A stretch of 64,000 bases of DNA from Zoogloea sp. (GCF_030157465.1 NZ_JAOAUU010000136.1:38839-102838), one strand, 5' to 3'. Positions 35,542-44,942 are shown, counted from the first letter of the stretch. The notes: generated by a model from the sequence alone, not told the origin. Program-made: numbers and translations.

Positions 35542-37194
35542 ATGATGACCCGTCTTTCCCAACTTGCCCCGCCCTTCAGCATGCGCAATCTGTGTGTCAC
35601 TTTGGCGGGGGCTGCTGCCATCGTCGCCTGCGGAGGCAACGGCAGCGCGACCGAACCGACACCGGTGAGCCTGGCGCTGGAAAAAATCGGCGCCTACGAG
35701 GGCGGCGCCCTCGGTGCTGCCGAGATTACCGCATACGACGCGGCCAGCAAGCGTCTGTTTGTGGTCAATGGCGCCAACGGCACCGTGGATGTGCTTGATT
35801 TGAGCACGCCGGCGGCACCGGTGAAAATCGGCACCATCGATGTTTCGGCGCTCGGCGCGAGCGTGAATAGCGTGGCCGTGCATGACGGTCTCGTCGCGCT
35901 GGCCATCCAGGCTCCGGCCAAGACCGATCCGGGCGTGGTGGCCTTTTACAACGCCGCCACGCTGCAGCGCACGGCCAGCGTCCAGGTGGGCGCCTTGCCC
36001 GACATGCTGACCTTTACGCCCGACGGCCTGCGCGTCATCGTGGCCAACGAAGGCGAGCCGAACAGCTACAACCAGGTGGATTCGGTGGACCCGGAAGGCT
36101 CGGTCAGCGTGATCACCGTGAACCGCGGCGGCACGCCCACCGTTGCCACAGCCCACTTCCGCGCCTTCAACGGCCAGGAGGACGCGCTGCGGGCCCAGGG
36201 CATCCGCATCTACGGCCCCAACGCCAGCGCGGCCCAGGATCTGGAACCCGAATACATCACCGTGAGCGCCGACGGCAGCACGGCCTACGTGACCCTGCAG
36301 GAGAACAACGCGGTGGCCATCGTGGACATCGCCCGCGCCACGGTCAGCGCGATCAAGCCGCTCGGTTACAAGGATCACAGCCTGGCCGGAATGGGCATGG
36401 ACGTGAGTGACGAAGACGGTGGCAGCAACACCAACAGCGGCACGCCCGCGATCAAGATTGCACCGGTGCGGGTGAAGGGCATGTACCTGCCGGACGCCAT
36501 CGCCAGCTACACCAGCGGTGGAAAAACCTATCTGGTGACCGCCAACGAGGGGGACGCCCGCGCCGACTGGCCCGGCTTCAACGAGGAAACCCGGGTTCGC
36601 GCTTTTTGTTCGGCAGGCCTCGATCCGAGCGTGTTTGCCGATGCGGCCAACCAGATCCTCGATTCCAACCTGGGGCGCCTGCGCATCACCAGCACGCCCA
36701 GCGGCGGCAGCACCGGCAAGAACGCCAGCGGCCAGTGTTCCGAGCTGTACAGCTTTGGCGGCCGCTCCTTCTCGATCTGGGATGCCAGCACCGTCAGCCG
36801 CGTGTATGACTCGGGCGATCAGATCGAACAGCGCACCCAGGCCCTGGCCAACGCCAACTTCAACGCCAGCCACGACAACAACACCCTCGACGGGCGCAGC
36901 ACCGCCAAGGGGCCGGAGCCCGAGGGCGTGGTGCTGGGCAGCTTCGGGAGCAAGACCTTTGCCTTCGTGGGCCTGGAGCGGATCGGTGGCGTGATGGTGT
37001 ACGACATCACCAACCCGGCCGCCGCCAGCTTTGTGACCTACCTCAACACCAGGAGCGGCCTCACCGGCGACCGCGGCCCCGAAGGCCTGGCCCTGATCCC
37101 GGCGGCCAAGTCGCCCAACGGCAAGCCGCTGCTGATCGTCGGTAACGAAGTCAGCGGCTCGACGACGGTGATGCAGATCAACCTGGGGTATTGA
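35542..37194 (+). CDS. Choice-of-anchor I family secreted lipoprotein
   Basis: A 550-residue beta-propeller-like protein of the choice-of-anchor I family. The N-terminus carries a lipoprotein signal (LCVTLAGAAAIVACGGNGS), so it is probably outer-membrane anchored. The body repeats blades such as LFVVNGANGTVDVLDLS, RVIVANEGEPNSY, TAYVTLQENNAVAIVDI and KTFAFVGLERIGGVMVYDI. The motif NEGDARADWPGFNEE is typical. Relatives occur beside or fused to alkaline phosphatases and here the gene converges toward phoD. The ribosome site AGGA (35533) supports ATG 35542 over the internal ATG 35581. Confidence 0.9.
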   Translation: MMTRLSQLAPPFSMRNLCVTLAGAAAIVACGGNGSATEPTPVSLALEKIGAYEGGALGAAEITAYDAASKRLFVVNGANGTVDVLDLSTPAAPVKIGTIDVSALGASVNSVAVHDGLVALAIQAPAKTDPGVVAFYNAATLQRTASVQVGALPDMLTFTPDGLRVIVANEGEPNSYNQVDSVDPEGSVSVITVNRGGTPTVATAHFRAFNGQEDALRAQGIRIYGPNASAAQDLEPEYITVSADGSTAYVTLQENNAVAIVDIARATVSAIKPLGYKDHSLAGMGMDVSDEDGGSNTNSGTPAIKIAPVRVKGMYLPDAIASYTSGGKTYLVTANEGDARADWPGFNEETRVRAFCSAGLDPSVFADAANQILDSNLGRLRITSTPSGGSTGKNASGQCSELYSFGGRSFSIWDASTVSRVYDSGDQIEQRTQALANANFNASHDNNTLDGRSTAKGPEPEGVVLGSFGSKTFAFVGLERIGGVMVYDITNPAAASFVTYLNTRSGLTGDRGPEGLALIPAAKSPNGKPLLIVGNEVSGSTTVMQINLGY

Positions 37195-37345
37195 AGCTTT
37201 CGGTGAATCCCGACTGCGGTTGCGGCGCTTGGGTCGCAGTCGGGCTGATGCCATCCGGCTGCAAAGCGTCTTCAGATTGAAATGTATTACCGTAATACTT
37301 GATGCCTGCGTAATCACACCGCCCACCCTTCCGGAGTCTCACCGC

Positions 37346-37579
37346 ATGACGAGCAGTAACCCCAAGTTCGACCCGGCTGGCTGGCTTGGTGCCCTTCGCG
37401 AATGGATCGTGGAGACGACGCGGGAATCGCGCCTGGCACGGCTGTCGACCTTGGGCATGCGGCTTCCGCCCTATGAAGAACCCAATACGGACGGCTGGAA
37501 GGACGGCATGTGGGAAGAAGAGGGGCGCGAACCGCGTGACGGAGTCGCACCCCCCGCGGTGGGCGTCAGGCGTAGCTGA
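37346..37579 (+). CDS. Possible small acidic protein
   Basis: A 77-codon frame (MTSSNPKFDPAGWLGALREWIVE) with Trp/Glu/Gly-rich C-terminus (PNTDGWKDGMWEEEGREP). No recognised family. It follows GGAG and overlaps the 3' end of phoD by 14 bases. Its composition looks protein-like, but it may be chance; treat as tentative. Confidence 0.35.
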   Translation: MTSSNPKFDPAGWLGALREWIVETTRESRLARLSTLGMRLPPYEEPNTDGWKDGMWEEEGREPRDGVAPPAVGVRRS

Positions 37580-39353
37580 CGGCCCCGGAGGCGGTGACCG
37601 TGACCGCCTTGCCGACTGTGGCCGTGTAGGCTTTGCTCTTCACGGTGTCCACAAAAACGTATTCACCCGTAACCGCCGCCCGCGTCACCGTAAGCTGCAG
37701 ATAGCCGCGGCGGACGGTGTCGGCGTAGTTCAGATCGTCCACCAGGCCCAGGCCCGCCCCGATGGCGGCGTTGCCCAGTTGCGGCACCAGGGCGCTGCCG
37801 TCGAGGGCGCTGGCCAGCGTGCCCAGGCCCACCGCCTCGAAGCCTGGCGCGGTCACCGAGCTGGTGGCAAATTCCACGCCCACTTTTTCGCCGGCAAGGG
37901 TTGTTACGTTGGCGAACCAGGCGTTGTGCGAATCGCCCGACAGGGTGACGAGTTTCTTGCCCTGCGCCTTGACGGTTTGCAGGATCGTTTCGCGCTGCAG
38001 CGGGTAGCCGTCCCAGGCATCGAGGTTGTACGGAACGCGGGGGTTGCTGGCGGTGTTCAGCAGCGCCGCCTGGCCGGGCGTCAGCGCGGCGCTGCCGGCT
38101 GCCGCGCGGGTGGCCTTGGCGGCGAGGTAATCGGTGATCGCCTGGCCGACTGCCGCCTGGTTGGCGGGCGTGGGCTGGGTGAACGCGGTGTTCTGCGCCT
38201 GCAGCACCGAGGCCTGAAACCACATCCGGGCCATGATGTCCTGGTTGCCGAGGAGCTACCAGCCGGCCGCCGAGTTGCCGATGCCGTCGGTCAGCCAGCC
38301 TTGCTGGGTGGCGCTGATCATCCGGCGGCCCGCGTCGCTGCCGCTGGTGAGGCCGGCCACGTAGCGGCTGATGCCGCCGTCGGCGTCGCCGTAGCTGTCG
38401 TACTGGCGGTCGCGCCCCTCGATGCGGGTGTCGAGCATGTGCAGCGTGAGCAGCGTGCCGAAATCGAAGCGGCGGTAGATTTTCAGCACGTTGCCCGAGG
38501 CATCGGTGCGGATCGGCAGCCATTCGTGATAAACCCGCGCGGCGATGTTCTTGCGCGTGATCCAGTCGCCCTGGGTGGCCGTGTCATGGTTGTTGGCGCC
38601 GGCAACATAGGCGTTGTCGGCAAACTCGTGGTCGTCCCAGATGGTGATGAACGGCATGCGGGCGTGCACCGCCTGCAGGCTGGCGTCGGAGCGATAGCGC
38701 GCGTAGCGGGTGCGGTAGTCGTCCAGGGTGACGATGTCGCGGGCGGGGGCGGTCACGCGGTCGAGGGCCACGGCGTCGCCGTTGCCGAACTTGGCCGGAT
38801 CCGATCCGTATTCGTAGATGTAGTCGCCCAGGTGGATTGCGTACTGGGCATCCGACTTTGCCGCGGCGTCGTAGGCATTGAAGTAGCCCGCCGAGTACAG
38901 CGAGCACGAGAAAACCGCGAACTTCACCGCGCTCACATCGCTCTTCGGCAGTGTGCGGGTGGTGCCGACTGGCGACACCACCCCTGCATCGTCGATGAAA
39001 CGGTAGAAGTAGCCGGTGCCGGCGCTGAGCCCGCTGGCATCCACCTTCACGGTGAATCCGGTGTCGGCAGTGGCCGCTGCGCGGCCCGAAGCGATGAGGG
39101 TGTCGAAACCGGCATTGGCGGCCACCTGCCAGCTCAGGCCGACCGCTGCGCTCGAATCGGCGATGCGGGCGTGCGTCCACAGGATGACCCGGTCGGTCAG
39201 CGGGTCGCCGCTGGCCACGCCGTAGCGGAACTCCGAAGGGCGGGCGTTGCTGCCGCTGCTGCCGCAGGCGCTCAGGATGCTGCCGGCGGCGACCGCCGTC
39301 AAAGCGGTGGCGGACTTGACGATGAAATTGCGACGATTTGGGGTGTGCGACAC
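37566..39353 (-). pseudogene. phoD: PhoD-family alkaline phosphatase interrupted by amber codon
   Basis: Secreted Tat-dependent phosphodiesterase/phosphatase (PhoD). The start GTG 39353 has AGGAGG six bases upstream. The Tat signal is RRNFIVKSATALTAVAAG with a following LSACG. The N-terminal Ig-like domain and the metal-site motifs FAVFSCSLY, IHLGDYIYEYG and TIWDDHEFADN are intact. At codon 366 (38258-38256) a TAG replaces the CAG expected in the conserved GWQLLGNQ segment. The frame continues without shift for 229 more residues (LLGNQDIMARMWFQ to the natural stop), including the metal-binding LSGDSHNAWFANV. Full length would be 595 residues. Without readthrough the product lacks essential ligands. 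Confidence 0.88.
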
Positions 39354-39531
39354 GGGCGGCCTCCTGAGAATAGCCGTCGATTAGACAAAGCCCGCGTGAC
39401 ACCGGCGTGACCGGGGGGCTACGGCCGGGTGCACAGCGCCGCGGGGCTGGCCGCGCAGCGGCGTCCGGCTTTATCCTTGTCGATTCGCCGTAGCGTGCCT
39501 GCGGGCTCGCATGGCAACAAGACACCGGCCC

Positions 39532-40083
39532 ATGAATTCCAAAGCACTCATTCTCATCCTTGCCGCATTTTTGTCGGCGTGCTCAAGCGCACCGGCCCGG
39601 CGTGGGTCCTCGGGCGCATCGTCAGCGGGCAAGTTCTATCTGAACGACGGCCCGCTGGATTTCGACCCCGAAACCGTCAGGAAAACGCCGGACGCCGTGC
39701 CGCGCAAGGAAGCCCTGAACCCGTGGGCCATGAAGCCCTACACGGTGCTGGATAAAACCTTCTATCCCATGACGCGCCTCGCGGCCTTCCGGCAGGAGGG
39801 CGTGGGAAGCTGGTACGGTCGGCGCTACCACGGCAAGCCGACGTCCTCGGGGGAGGTGTACGACATGTTCTCCATGACGGCCGCCCACCCGACGCTGCCC
39901 TTGCCGTCCTACGCGCGGGTGACCAATCCGGACAACGGAAAATCCGTGGTGGTGCGCGTGAATGACCGCGGCCCCTTCCTGCACGACCGGGTGATCGATC
40001 TGTCGTTCGCCGCGGCCTACCGGCTGGGCTATGCCGCAGCGGGCAGCGGAAGAGTCGTCGTCGAGAGCATCGTGCCTGATTGA
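39532..40083 (+). CDS. rlpA: RlpA-like septal lipoprotein
   Basis: A 183-residue lipoprotein (lipobox ILAAFLSACSS) with the double-psi beta-barrel of RlpA (about 95-180): GVGSWYGRRYHGKPTSSGE, YDMFSMTAAHPTLPLPSYARV (parts) and VVVRVNDRGPF. RlpA proteins are lytic transglycosylases acting on denuded glycan. The C-terminal SPOR domain of longer homologues is absent, so septal targeting by SPOR is not expected. Start ATG 39532. Confidence 0.9.
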   Translation: MNSKALILILAAFLSACSSAPARRGSSGASSAGKFYLNDGPLDFDPETVRKTPDAVPRKEALNPWAMKPYTVLDKTFYPMTRLAAFRQEGVGSWYGRRYHGKPTSSGEVYDMFSMTAAHPTLPLPSYARVTNPDNGKSVVVRVNDRGPFLHDRVIDLSFAAAYRLGYAAAGSGRVVVESIVPD

Positions 40084-40143
40084 CCAGACACCGCAGCCAG
40101 GCCGGCTGGCCTTGCTATCATCGATTTCAACTGACAAAAAAGC

Positions 40144-40410
40144 GTGGTTAGCCCGGTGTTCGAGTTCTTCGGCAATTTCTTTCTGGCACTGATCCTGGTG
40201 GGGCTCTTCCGGTTTCTCTGGATGGTGTGCGGCCTGCTCATCCAGACGAAGGATGGCGGCAACACCCTCTTCGCGGTCGTCCTTCCGCTGTCGATGCTTT
40301 ATTTGCTGGTCGAAAAAATTACGCCCATCGAAAGCTGGCCAGGCTTTGCCGCCGGCCTCGCCGCAGGGGGCGCGGTGCTGTTCTGTGTGCGGGGGAAAAG
40401 GGCGGGCTGA
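40144..40410 (+). CDS. Small membrane protein, unknown function
   Basis: An 88-residue protein with three hydrophobic stretches (FFGNFFLALILVGLFRFLWMV; LFAVVLPLSMLYLLVEK; FAAGLAAGGAVLFCV). The start is probably GTG 40144 (or GTG 40156). No ribosome site is evident and I do not recognise a family. Hydrophobic periodicity supports a real membrane protein. Confidence 0.6.
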   Translation: MVSPVFEFFGNFFLALILVGLFRFLWMVCGLLIQTKDGGNTLFAVVLPLSMLYLLVEKITPIESWPGFAAGLAAGGAVLFCVRGKRAG

Positions 40411-40636
40411 TCGGGGGTTTTGTTTGGGGGCGACTTTCAGCGCAGTGCAGCAAGTGCGGTTTCGGGTGCCTTGTCCAGAATCTTCAGCAGCGCCTTCGCT
40501 GCGCCACTCGGGCAGCGCTTGCCTTGTTCGGCCGTACCCCTTGCGTGAGGCGATTGCCGCCTGATGGGTCTGGGCCAAATCGGCGGTGAGTACAGCGCGA
40601 AAAGAACTCAAATCGTGGCTGCACCGACCCAAACGC
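40411..40636. other. Intergenic region, nothing recognised
   Basis: About 225 bases between the small membrane gene and the tRNA-Lys terminator. Open frames here are Arg/Ala/Ser-rich shadows. I see no promoter, repeat or RNA gene. Confidence 0.5.
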
Positions 40637-40664
40637 AAAAAGGCCAACCCCGGAGGATTGGCCT
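40637..40664 (-). terminator. Terminator of tRNA-Lys operon
   Basis: Minus strand: a 10-bp stem aggccaatcc/gggttggcct (one G-T pair), tetraloop tccg, then TTTTT. It lies 16 bases downstream of the CCA of tRNA-Lys(CTT). Confidence 0.88.
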
Positions 40665-40679
40665 AAGTGCTTGAATATT

Positions 40680-40755
40680 TGGTGGGTTGTGAGTGGCTCG
40701 AACACTCGACCTACGGATTAAGAGTCCGCTGCTCTACCAACTGAGCTAACAACCC
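40680..40755 (-). tRNA. tRNA-Lys (anticodon CTT)
   Basis: A 76-nt cloverleaf. Acceptor GGGTTGT/ACAACCC, discriminator A, encoded CCA (40680-40682). Anticodon arm GCGGA-CTCTTAA-TCCGT; T-arm GAGTG-TTCGAGC-CACTC. Reads AAG. Second gene of a two-tRNA operon. A 20-nt copy of its anticodon region recurs at 22113-22132. Confidence 0.97.
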
Positions 40756-40798
40756 ATACTTTCAGGAACCGGTATCTTACCTGATTTCCACCTTTGTC

Positions 40799-40874
40799 TG
40801 GTGGGTCGGGCGAGATTCGAACTCGCGACCAACGGATTAAAAGTCCGCTGCTCTACCGACTGAGCTACCGACCC
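40799..40874 (-). tRNA. tRNA-Lys (anticodon TTT)
   Basis: A 76-nt cloverleaf. Acceptor GGGTCGG/CCGACCC, discriminator A, encoded CCA (40799-40801). Anticodon arm GCGGA-CTTTTAA-TCCGT; T-arm GCGAG-TTCGAAT-CTCGC. Reads AAA and AAG. First gene of the operon, about ten bases after the predicted transcript start. Confidence 0.97.
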
Positions 40875-40890
40875 CCCGAAAGAGATGCGC

Positions 40891-40918
40891 ATTATAGCCC
40901 CCACAAAGAATCCGTCAA
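40891..40918 (-). promoter_or_regulatory. Sigma-70 promoter of tRNA-Lys operon
   Basis: Minus strand: -35 TTGACG (40918-40913), 16-bp spacer, -10 TATAAT (40896-40891), discriminator GCGC. Near-consensus, predicted start about 40884. Confidence 0.88.
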
Positions 40919-42015
40919 CCCCTTTTTAGCTGAATCGTGATCGACAGGCTGGCGCCCGCTGCAATCGCAAGGGTGGTGAGCGCTGAGCCGATGGACAGGG
41001 TGGACAGGCCGCTCAGGCCCTGGCCGATGGTGCAGCCGAGGGCTGTGACGCCGCCGAAGCCCATCAGGGTGGCGCCGATGAGGTGGCGGGCGAGGTCGGG
41101 AGCGTCGCGAAAGCTTTCGATGCGGAAGCTGCGGGTGGCGATGGCGGCCAGCAGGGAGCCGGCGATGACGCCTGCGGTGCTGGCGATGCCAAGGGTGACG
41201 ATGCGGCTTTTGTCGGTCCAGAGCATCAGCAGCTCGAGGCTGTAGGCGTAGGGGGCGACGAAGCTGAGGGATTCCATGCGCCCGCTGTTGGTGGCGAGGA
41301 AGGCGGGGGCAAGGGTGTCCGCATCTTCGGCGAGGTAGCCGAGGTGGCCGCTGAGATACCAGCCGGCGACGATCGAGGCGCCGATGGCGAGGCTGCCGAA
41401 GAGCGGGCCGGGGCGCCAGCAGTCGCGGCTGGATAGGCCGAAGAGGGCGAGGCTGCCGGCGCTCACTCCCGCCGAGGCGAGCCAGGCGCTGTGGCCGTCG
41501 AGCCGGAAGCGGGCAGCGAGGAGGCTGGGGATGTCCTGCGGCGTGTCGAGGTAGAGGGCGACCGGGTCGAGCCAGGCCACGCGCCAGCCGCCAAAAAGGC
41601 CGCGGAGCGTCATGTAGGCCGAGAGGCCGAGAAAGACGAAGACAACCAGTGACTTGAGGTTTCCGCTGCCGAGTCGCACCAGGTTTTTTGCGCCGCAGCC
41701 GGAGGCGAGGGTCATGCCGATGCCGAACAGCAGGCCGCCGGTGAGGTGGGATAGCCAGGGCAGGCGGCTGCCGGTGTAGATGGCGTTGTGGACGTCGATG
41801 AGCCCTGCGAGCTGCAGCCAGGTGGTGCCGGCGATGGCTACGGCGAGGGCCAGGGCCCACATGCGCAGGCGCGTCCAGTCGCCCATGATGAGGATGTCGG
41901 CGATGGCGCCCATCGTGCAGAAGTTGCTGCGCTGGGCGGCTACGCCGAAAACGCCGCCGATGGCGAAGGCCAGCCAGGCGAGCGTTGGCAGCGACAGGGC
42001 TGTGGGTGCGTCCAT
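40915..42015 (-). CDS. YeeE/YedE family transporter (thiosulfate/sulfur transport)
   Basis: An inner-membrane protein of 366 residues with about nine helices and the YeeE/YedE repeat motifs. The conserved Cys-containing segments are AAQRSNFCTMGAIAD, GMTLASGCGAKNLVRLGSGN and TALGCTIGQGLSG, as in the thiosulfate transporter TsuA. The substrate is inferred; some family members carry other sulfur or selenium species. Start ATG 42015. It sits 31 bases downstream of queC on the same strand, probably by chance. A longer frame to 42183 overlaps queC and is not used. Confidence 0.9.
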   Translation of the reverse strand: MDAPTALSLPTLAWLAFAIGGVFGVAAQRSNFCTMGAIADILIMGDWTRLRMWALALAVAIAGTTWLQLAGLIDVHNAIYTGSRLPWLSHLTGGLLFGIGMTLASGCGAKNLVRLGSGNLKSLVVFVFLGLSAYMTLRGLFGGWRVAWLDPVALYLDTPQDIPSLLAARFRLDGHSAWLASAGVSAGSLALFGLSSRDCWRPGPLFGSLAIGASIVAGWYLSGHLGYLAEDADTLAPAFLATNSGRMESLSFVAPYAYSLELLMLWTDKSRIVTLGIASTAGVIAGSLLAAIATRSFRIESFRDAPDLARHLIGATLMGFGGVTALGCTIGQGLSGLSTLSIGSALTTLAIAAGASLSITIQLKRG

Positions 42016-42046
42016 GTCGAGTGGACCAGACGTGTGTCCGCTTTGT

Positions 42047-42724
42047 TCAGGCGTAGCGCGTGGGGTCGGGCAGGCCGGCGGCCTCGAAGCCGGCCTTGCG
42101 CAGCCGGCAGGCGTCGCACAGGCCGCAGGCCTGGCCGTCGTCGTTGGCCTGGTAGCAGGATACGGTGAGGCCGTAATCGACACCCAGCGCGGTGCCGCGG
42201 CGAATGATGTCGGCCTTGGAGAGGTCGATGAGCGGGGCGTGGATGGAGAGGCGGTGGCCTTCTACGCCGGCCTTGGTGGCCAGGTTGGCCATTTTTTCGA
42301 AGGCTTCGATGAAGGCCGGGCGGCAGTCGGGGTAGCCGGAGTAATCGACCGCGTTGACGCCCACGTAGATGTGCTCGGCGCCGAGCACTTCGGCCCAGGC
42401 CATCGCGATGGACAGCATGATGGTGTTGCGGGCCGGCACGTAGGTGATCGGGATGCCACCGTCGAGGCCGTCGACCGGCACGGCGAGCGAGGCGTCGGTG
42501 AGCGCCGAGCCGCCGAACTGGCCGAGGTCCACGTGGGCCGTGCGGTGGGCGACGGCGCCGAGGGCCTTGGCGACGCGCTGGGCGGCGGCGAGTTCGGCGG
42601 CGTGGCGCTGGCCGTATTCGACCGACAGGGCGTAGGCGTCGTAGCCTTCGGCGCGGGCGATGGCGAGGCAGGTGGCGGAATCGAGCCCGCCGGACAGCAG
42701 GACGAGGGCGCGGGGCTTGGTCAT
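42047..42724 (-). CDS. queC: 7-cyano-7-deazaguanine synthase QueC
   Basis: ATP-dependent enzyme converting 7-carboxy-7-deazaguanine to preQ0 in queuosine synthesis. The 225 residues show the PP-loop [13 protein letters not shown] at the N-terminus, [20 protein letters not shown], and a C-terminal zinc site of four cysteines ([21 protein letters not shown] in parts). Start ATG 42724. It lies downstream of queE on the same strand, so two successive steps of the pathway are together. Confidence 0.97.
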   Translation of the reverse strand: MTKPRALVLLSGGLDSATCLAIARAEGYDAYALSVEYGQRHAAELAAAQRVAKALGAVAHRTAHVDLGQFGGSALTDASLAVPVDGLDGGIPITYVPARNTIMLSIAMAWAEVLGAEHIYVGVNAVDYSGYPDCRPAFIEAFEKMANLATKAGVEGHRLSIHAPLIDLSKADIIRRGTALGVDYGLTVSCYQANDDGQACGLCDACRLRKAGFEAAGLPDPTRYA

Positions 42725-42874
42725 GGCTTTTCCCAAAATAAGAAGATCAGGTTCGGGCATGTGAATCAACCGCAGCGGGCCGGCCCGGGGGCGCTACGAC
42801 CGATGCGGCAAGAGCGGGAGGCGTCGAGCAAGGGCATCGCGGGCTTGGGCCGCGCCGCCGGCTTCTTGACGAAA

Positions 42875-43534
42875 CTAGCGCCCCGGTTCGTTGCCCCAGA
42901 TGATCTTGTGGAGCTGCACCTGCAGGCGCACCGGCAGTTTGTCGCGAAGGATCCAGGCCGCGAGGGCGGCGGGCTCGAGCTGGCCTTGTACCGGCGCGAG
43001 CAGCACCGGGCAGCGCCGGGTGAGGTCGTGCTCGGCGATTTGGGCCTTGGCCCATGCGTAGTCGGCTTCGCTGGCGAGCACCAGCTTGAGCTCGTCCTGC
43101 GGGGTGAGCAGCGCAATGTTGGACAGCAGGTTGCGGGCTTCCTCGCCGGAGCCGGGGGCCTTGAGGTCGACGATGCGCGAGACGCGCGGGTCGACGCCGC
43201 CGATATCGAGGGCGCCGCTGGTTTCGAGGGATACCGAGTAGCCGGCGTCGCACAGGGCCGTGAGGAGCGTCAGGCAGCTTTTCTGGGCGAGGGGCTCGCC
43301 ACCGGTCACGCAGACGGTCTGGCACTGGTGGCTGGCGATTTCAGCGAGCACATCCTCGAGCGTGCGGGTGGTGCCGCCGGTGAAGGAGTATTCGGTGTCG
43401 CACCAGGTGCAGCGCAAGGGGCAGCCGGTGAGCCGGACGAAAACCGTCGGCAGGCCCGTGCGCGAGGTTTCACCTTGCAGCGAGTGAAAGATCTCGGTGA
43501 TGCGAAGGGTGACGGGGCGTGCGGAAGATGGCAT
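42875..43534 (-). CDS. queE: 7-carboxy-7-deazaguanine synthase QueE
   Basis: Radical SAM enzyme making 7-carboxy-7-deazaguanine from 6-carboxytetrahydropterin. The 219 residues start with ITEIFHSLQGETSRTGLPTVF. The [4Fe-4S] cluster motif is CPLRCTWCDTEYS (CxxxCxxC), followed by VCVTGGEPLAQ. The shortened radical-SAM barrel is typical. Start ATG 43534. Between cpoB and queC on the same strand. Confidence 0.97.
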   Translation of the reverse strand: MPSSARPVTLRITEIFHSLQGETSRTGLPTVFVRLTGCPLRCTWCDTEYSFTGGTTRTLEDVLAEIASHQCQTVCVTGGEPLAQKSCLTLLTALCDAGYSVSLETSGALDIGGVDPRVSRIVDLKAPGSGEEARNLLSNIALLTPQDELKLVLASEADYAWAKAQIAEHDLTRRCPVLLAPVQGQLEPAALAAWILRDKLPVRLQVQLHKIIWGNEPGR

Positions 43535-43585
43535 GGCGACGGGGGCTGAAGCGCCGCCCCGGCCGTGAAGGCGGGGCGGGCGGGA

Positions 43586-44329
43586 TTACTTCTTGAGACG
43601 CTGGCGGGCGATGGTCGCGGCCGAGCTGCTCGGGTACTTGGCAACCAGTTTTTCGAGCGTCTTGGTGGCGGCAACAGCGTCGTTGCGGGCCTGCTGGGTG
43701 CTGGCAAGGCCGAGCAGGGCGTCGGGCGCGCGGGTGTCGTCCGGCCACTGGTTGGCGACTTTCGCGTAGTGCTCGGCGGCGCCCGCGTTGTCCTTCAGCT
43801 GATACAGCGCGCTGGCGCACCAGAAGTGGGCATTGGGCTGGAAGCTGCTGTTCGGATAATTTTTGGTGAAGCTGACGAAGCCGATGGCCGCTTCGCGGTA
43901 TTTGCCGCTGCGCAGTTGCGTGAGGGCGGCTTCGTAATCGCGACTCTCGGCGGCCGGGTCAACCGCGGCCGCCGGAGCGGGCGGCGGCGCATCGGCCGTC
44001 GCCTGGGGCTCGACTTTCCGCAAGCGGTTGTCGAGATCCACGTAAAAATCCTTCTGCCGTTTGTTGGCGTTGGCCAGATCGTTGCCGAGGACTTCGTTCT
44101 CGCCGCGCAGTCGGGCGATTTCGGTCTTCAGCTGTTCGATCTGGTTGGCGAGTTCGATCTGGGCCCTGGCGCCGGCTTCGAGCTTGTCGAAGCGGGCGTT
44201 GAACTCGCTGCGCATCTGGTTGATGCGCAGGCGGGCCTCTTCGTCGTCAAACAGGCCCGCGTGGGCCTGGCTGAGCGCCAGTGTGGCCAGCAGCCCGACC
44301 AGCAAACGAGGCAGAAGGGGGCGAAACAT
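43586..44329 (-). CDS. cpoB: Tol-Pal system protein CpoB (YbgF)
   Basis: Periplasmic protein that coordinates PBP1B with Tol during constriction. The 247 residues comprise a signal peptide (LLVGLLATLALSQAHAG), an N-terminal trimerising coiled coil (about 25-105, LANQIEQLKTEIARLRGENE) and a C-terminal TPR domain (about 130-247, YEAALTQLRSGKYREAAIGF; SALYQLKDNAGAAEHYAKVA). Its ATG at 44329 touches the pal stop, as is usual for the pal-cpoB pair. Confidence 0.96.
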   Translation of the reverse strand: MFRPLLPRLLVGLLATLALSQAHAGLFDDEEARLRINQMRSEFNARFDKLEAGARAQIELANQIEQLKTEIARLRGENEVLGNDLANANKRQKDFYVDLDNRLRKVEPQATADAPPPAPAAAVDPAAESRDYEAALTQLRSGKYREAAIGFVSFTKNYPNSSFQPNAHFWCASALYQLKDNAGAAEHYAKVANQWPDDTRAPDALLGLASTQQARNDAVAATKTLEKLVAKYPSSSAATIARQRLKK

Positions 44330-44880
44330 CAGAACTCACCCGAATAGAGCATGTCGCCACGGCGGTTGGCAGACCAGCAGGCCTCGCTGGCGTCGCCGCA
44401 GCTGGGCTTCTCTTCGCCAAGGCTGACGGATTCGAGCTGGGCTTCGGACACGCCGAGCAGGCTGAGTGCCTTCTTGACGGCGTCGGCGCGCTTCTGGCCG
44501 AGGGCCAGGTTGTATTCGCGGCTGCCGCGTTCGTCGGTGTTGCCCTGGATGAGCATTTTCATCTTGGGGTGGGCGACGAGGAACTTGGCGTGGGATTCAA
44601 CCAGCGCACGGTATTCGTTCTTGATCACGAAGCTGTTGTAGTCGAACAGCACGCTGCGCTTGGAGAGGATGTTTTTCGGGTCGGTCAGTTCCGGGTGATT
44701 GGCGACGCCGTATTTGGCATCGGCGTTCACTGCGACGACGCGGTTGGCGTCCACGCCGGAGCCCGTAGCGCCGGAGCGGTCTTCGACTGCGGCGCCCTGA
44801 CCTTCGGTGGTGGGGGCGGAGCTACATGCTGCCAGCAGGCCGGCGGCGATCAGGGAAAGGGTGAAACGAGCGTACTTCAT
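44329..44880 (-). CDS. pal: Peptidoglycan-associated lipoprotein Pal
   Basis: Outer-membrane lipoprotein binding peptidoglycan and TolB. The 183 residues have a lipobox (LIAAGLLAACSSAP), a low-complexity linker, and an OmpA-like domain (about 70-180): VLFDYNSFVIKNEYRALVE, IQGNTDERGSREYNLALGQKR (parts). Three extra cysteines near the C-terminus (CGDASEAC and the lipid Cys) are unusual in number. Part of ybgC-tolQRAB-pal-cpoB. Confidence 0.96.
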   Translation of the reverse strand: MKYARFTLSLIAAGLLAACSSAPTTEGQGAAVEDRSGATGSGVDANRVVAVNADAKYGVANHPELTDPKNILSKRSVLFDYNSFVIKNEYRALVESHAKFLVAHPKMKMLIQGNTDERGSREYNLALGQKRADAVKKALSLLGVSEAQLESVSLGEEKPSCGDASEACWSANRRGDMLYSGEF

Positions 44881-44942
44881 GGATGAACTCCGAAAACGGT
44901 CGCGAGCGGCCGGGTAAAAAAGCTTGTTTTTGCTGCGCTGCG

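Noticed and set aside
37566..38234. Separate 222-residue gene starting at ATG 38234
   Set aside because: It is in frame with phoD across the amber codon and contains only the C-terminal part of the PhoD fold, with no ribosome site.
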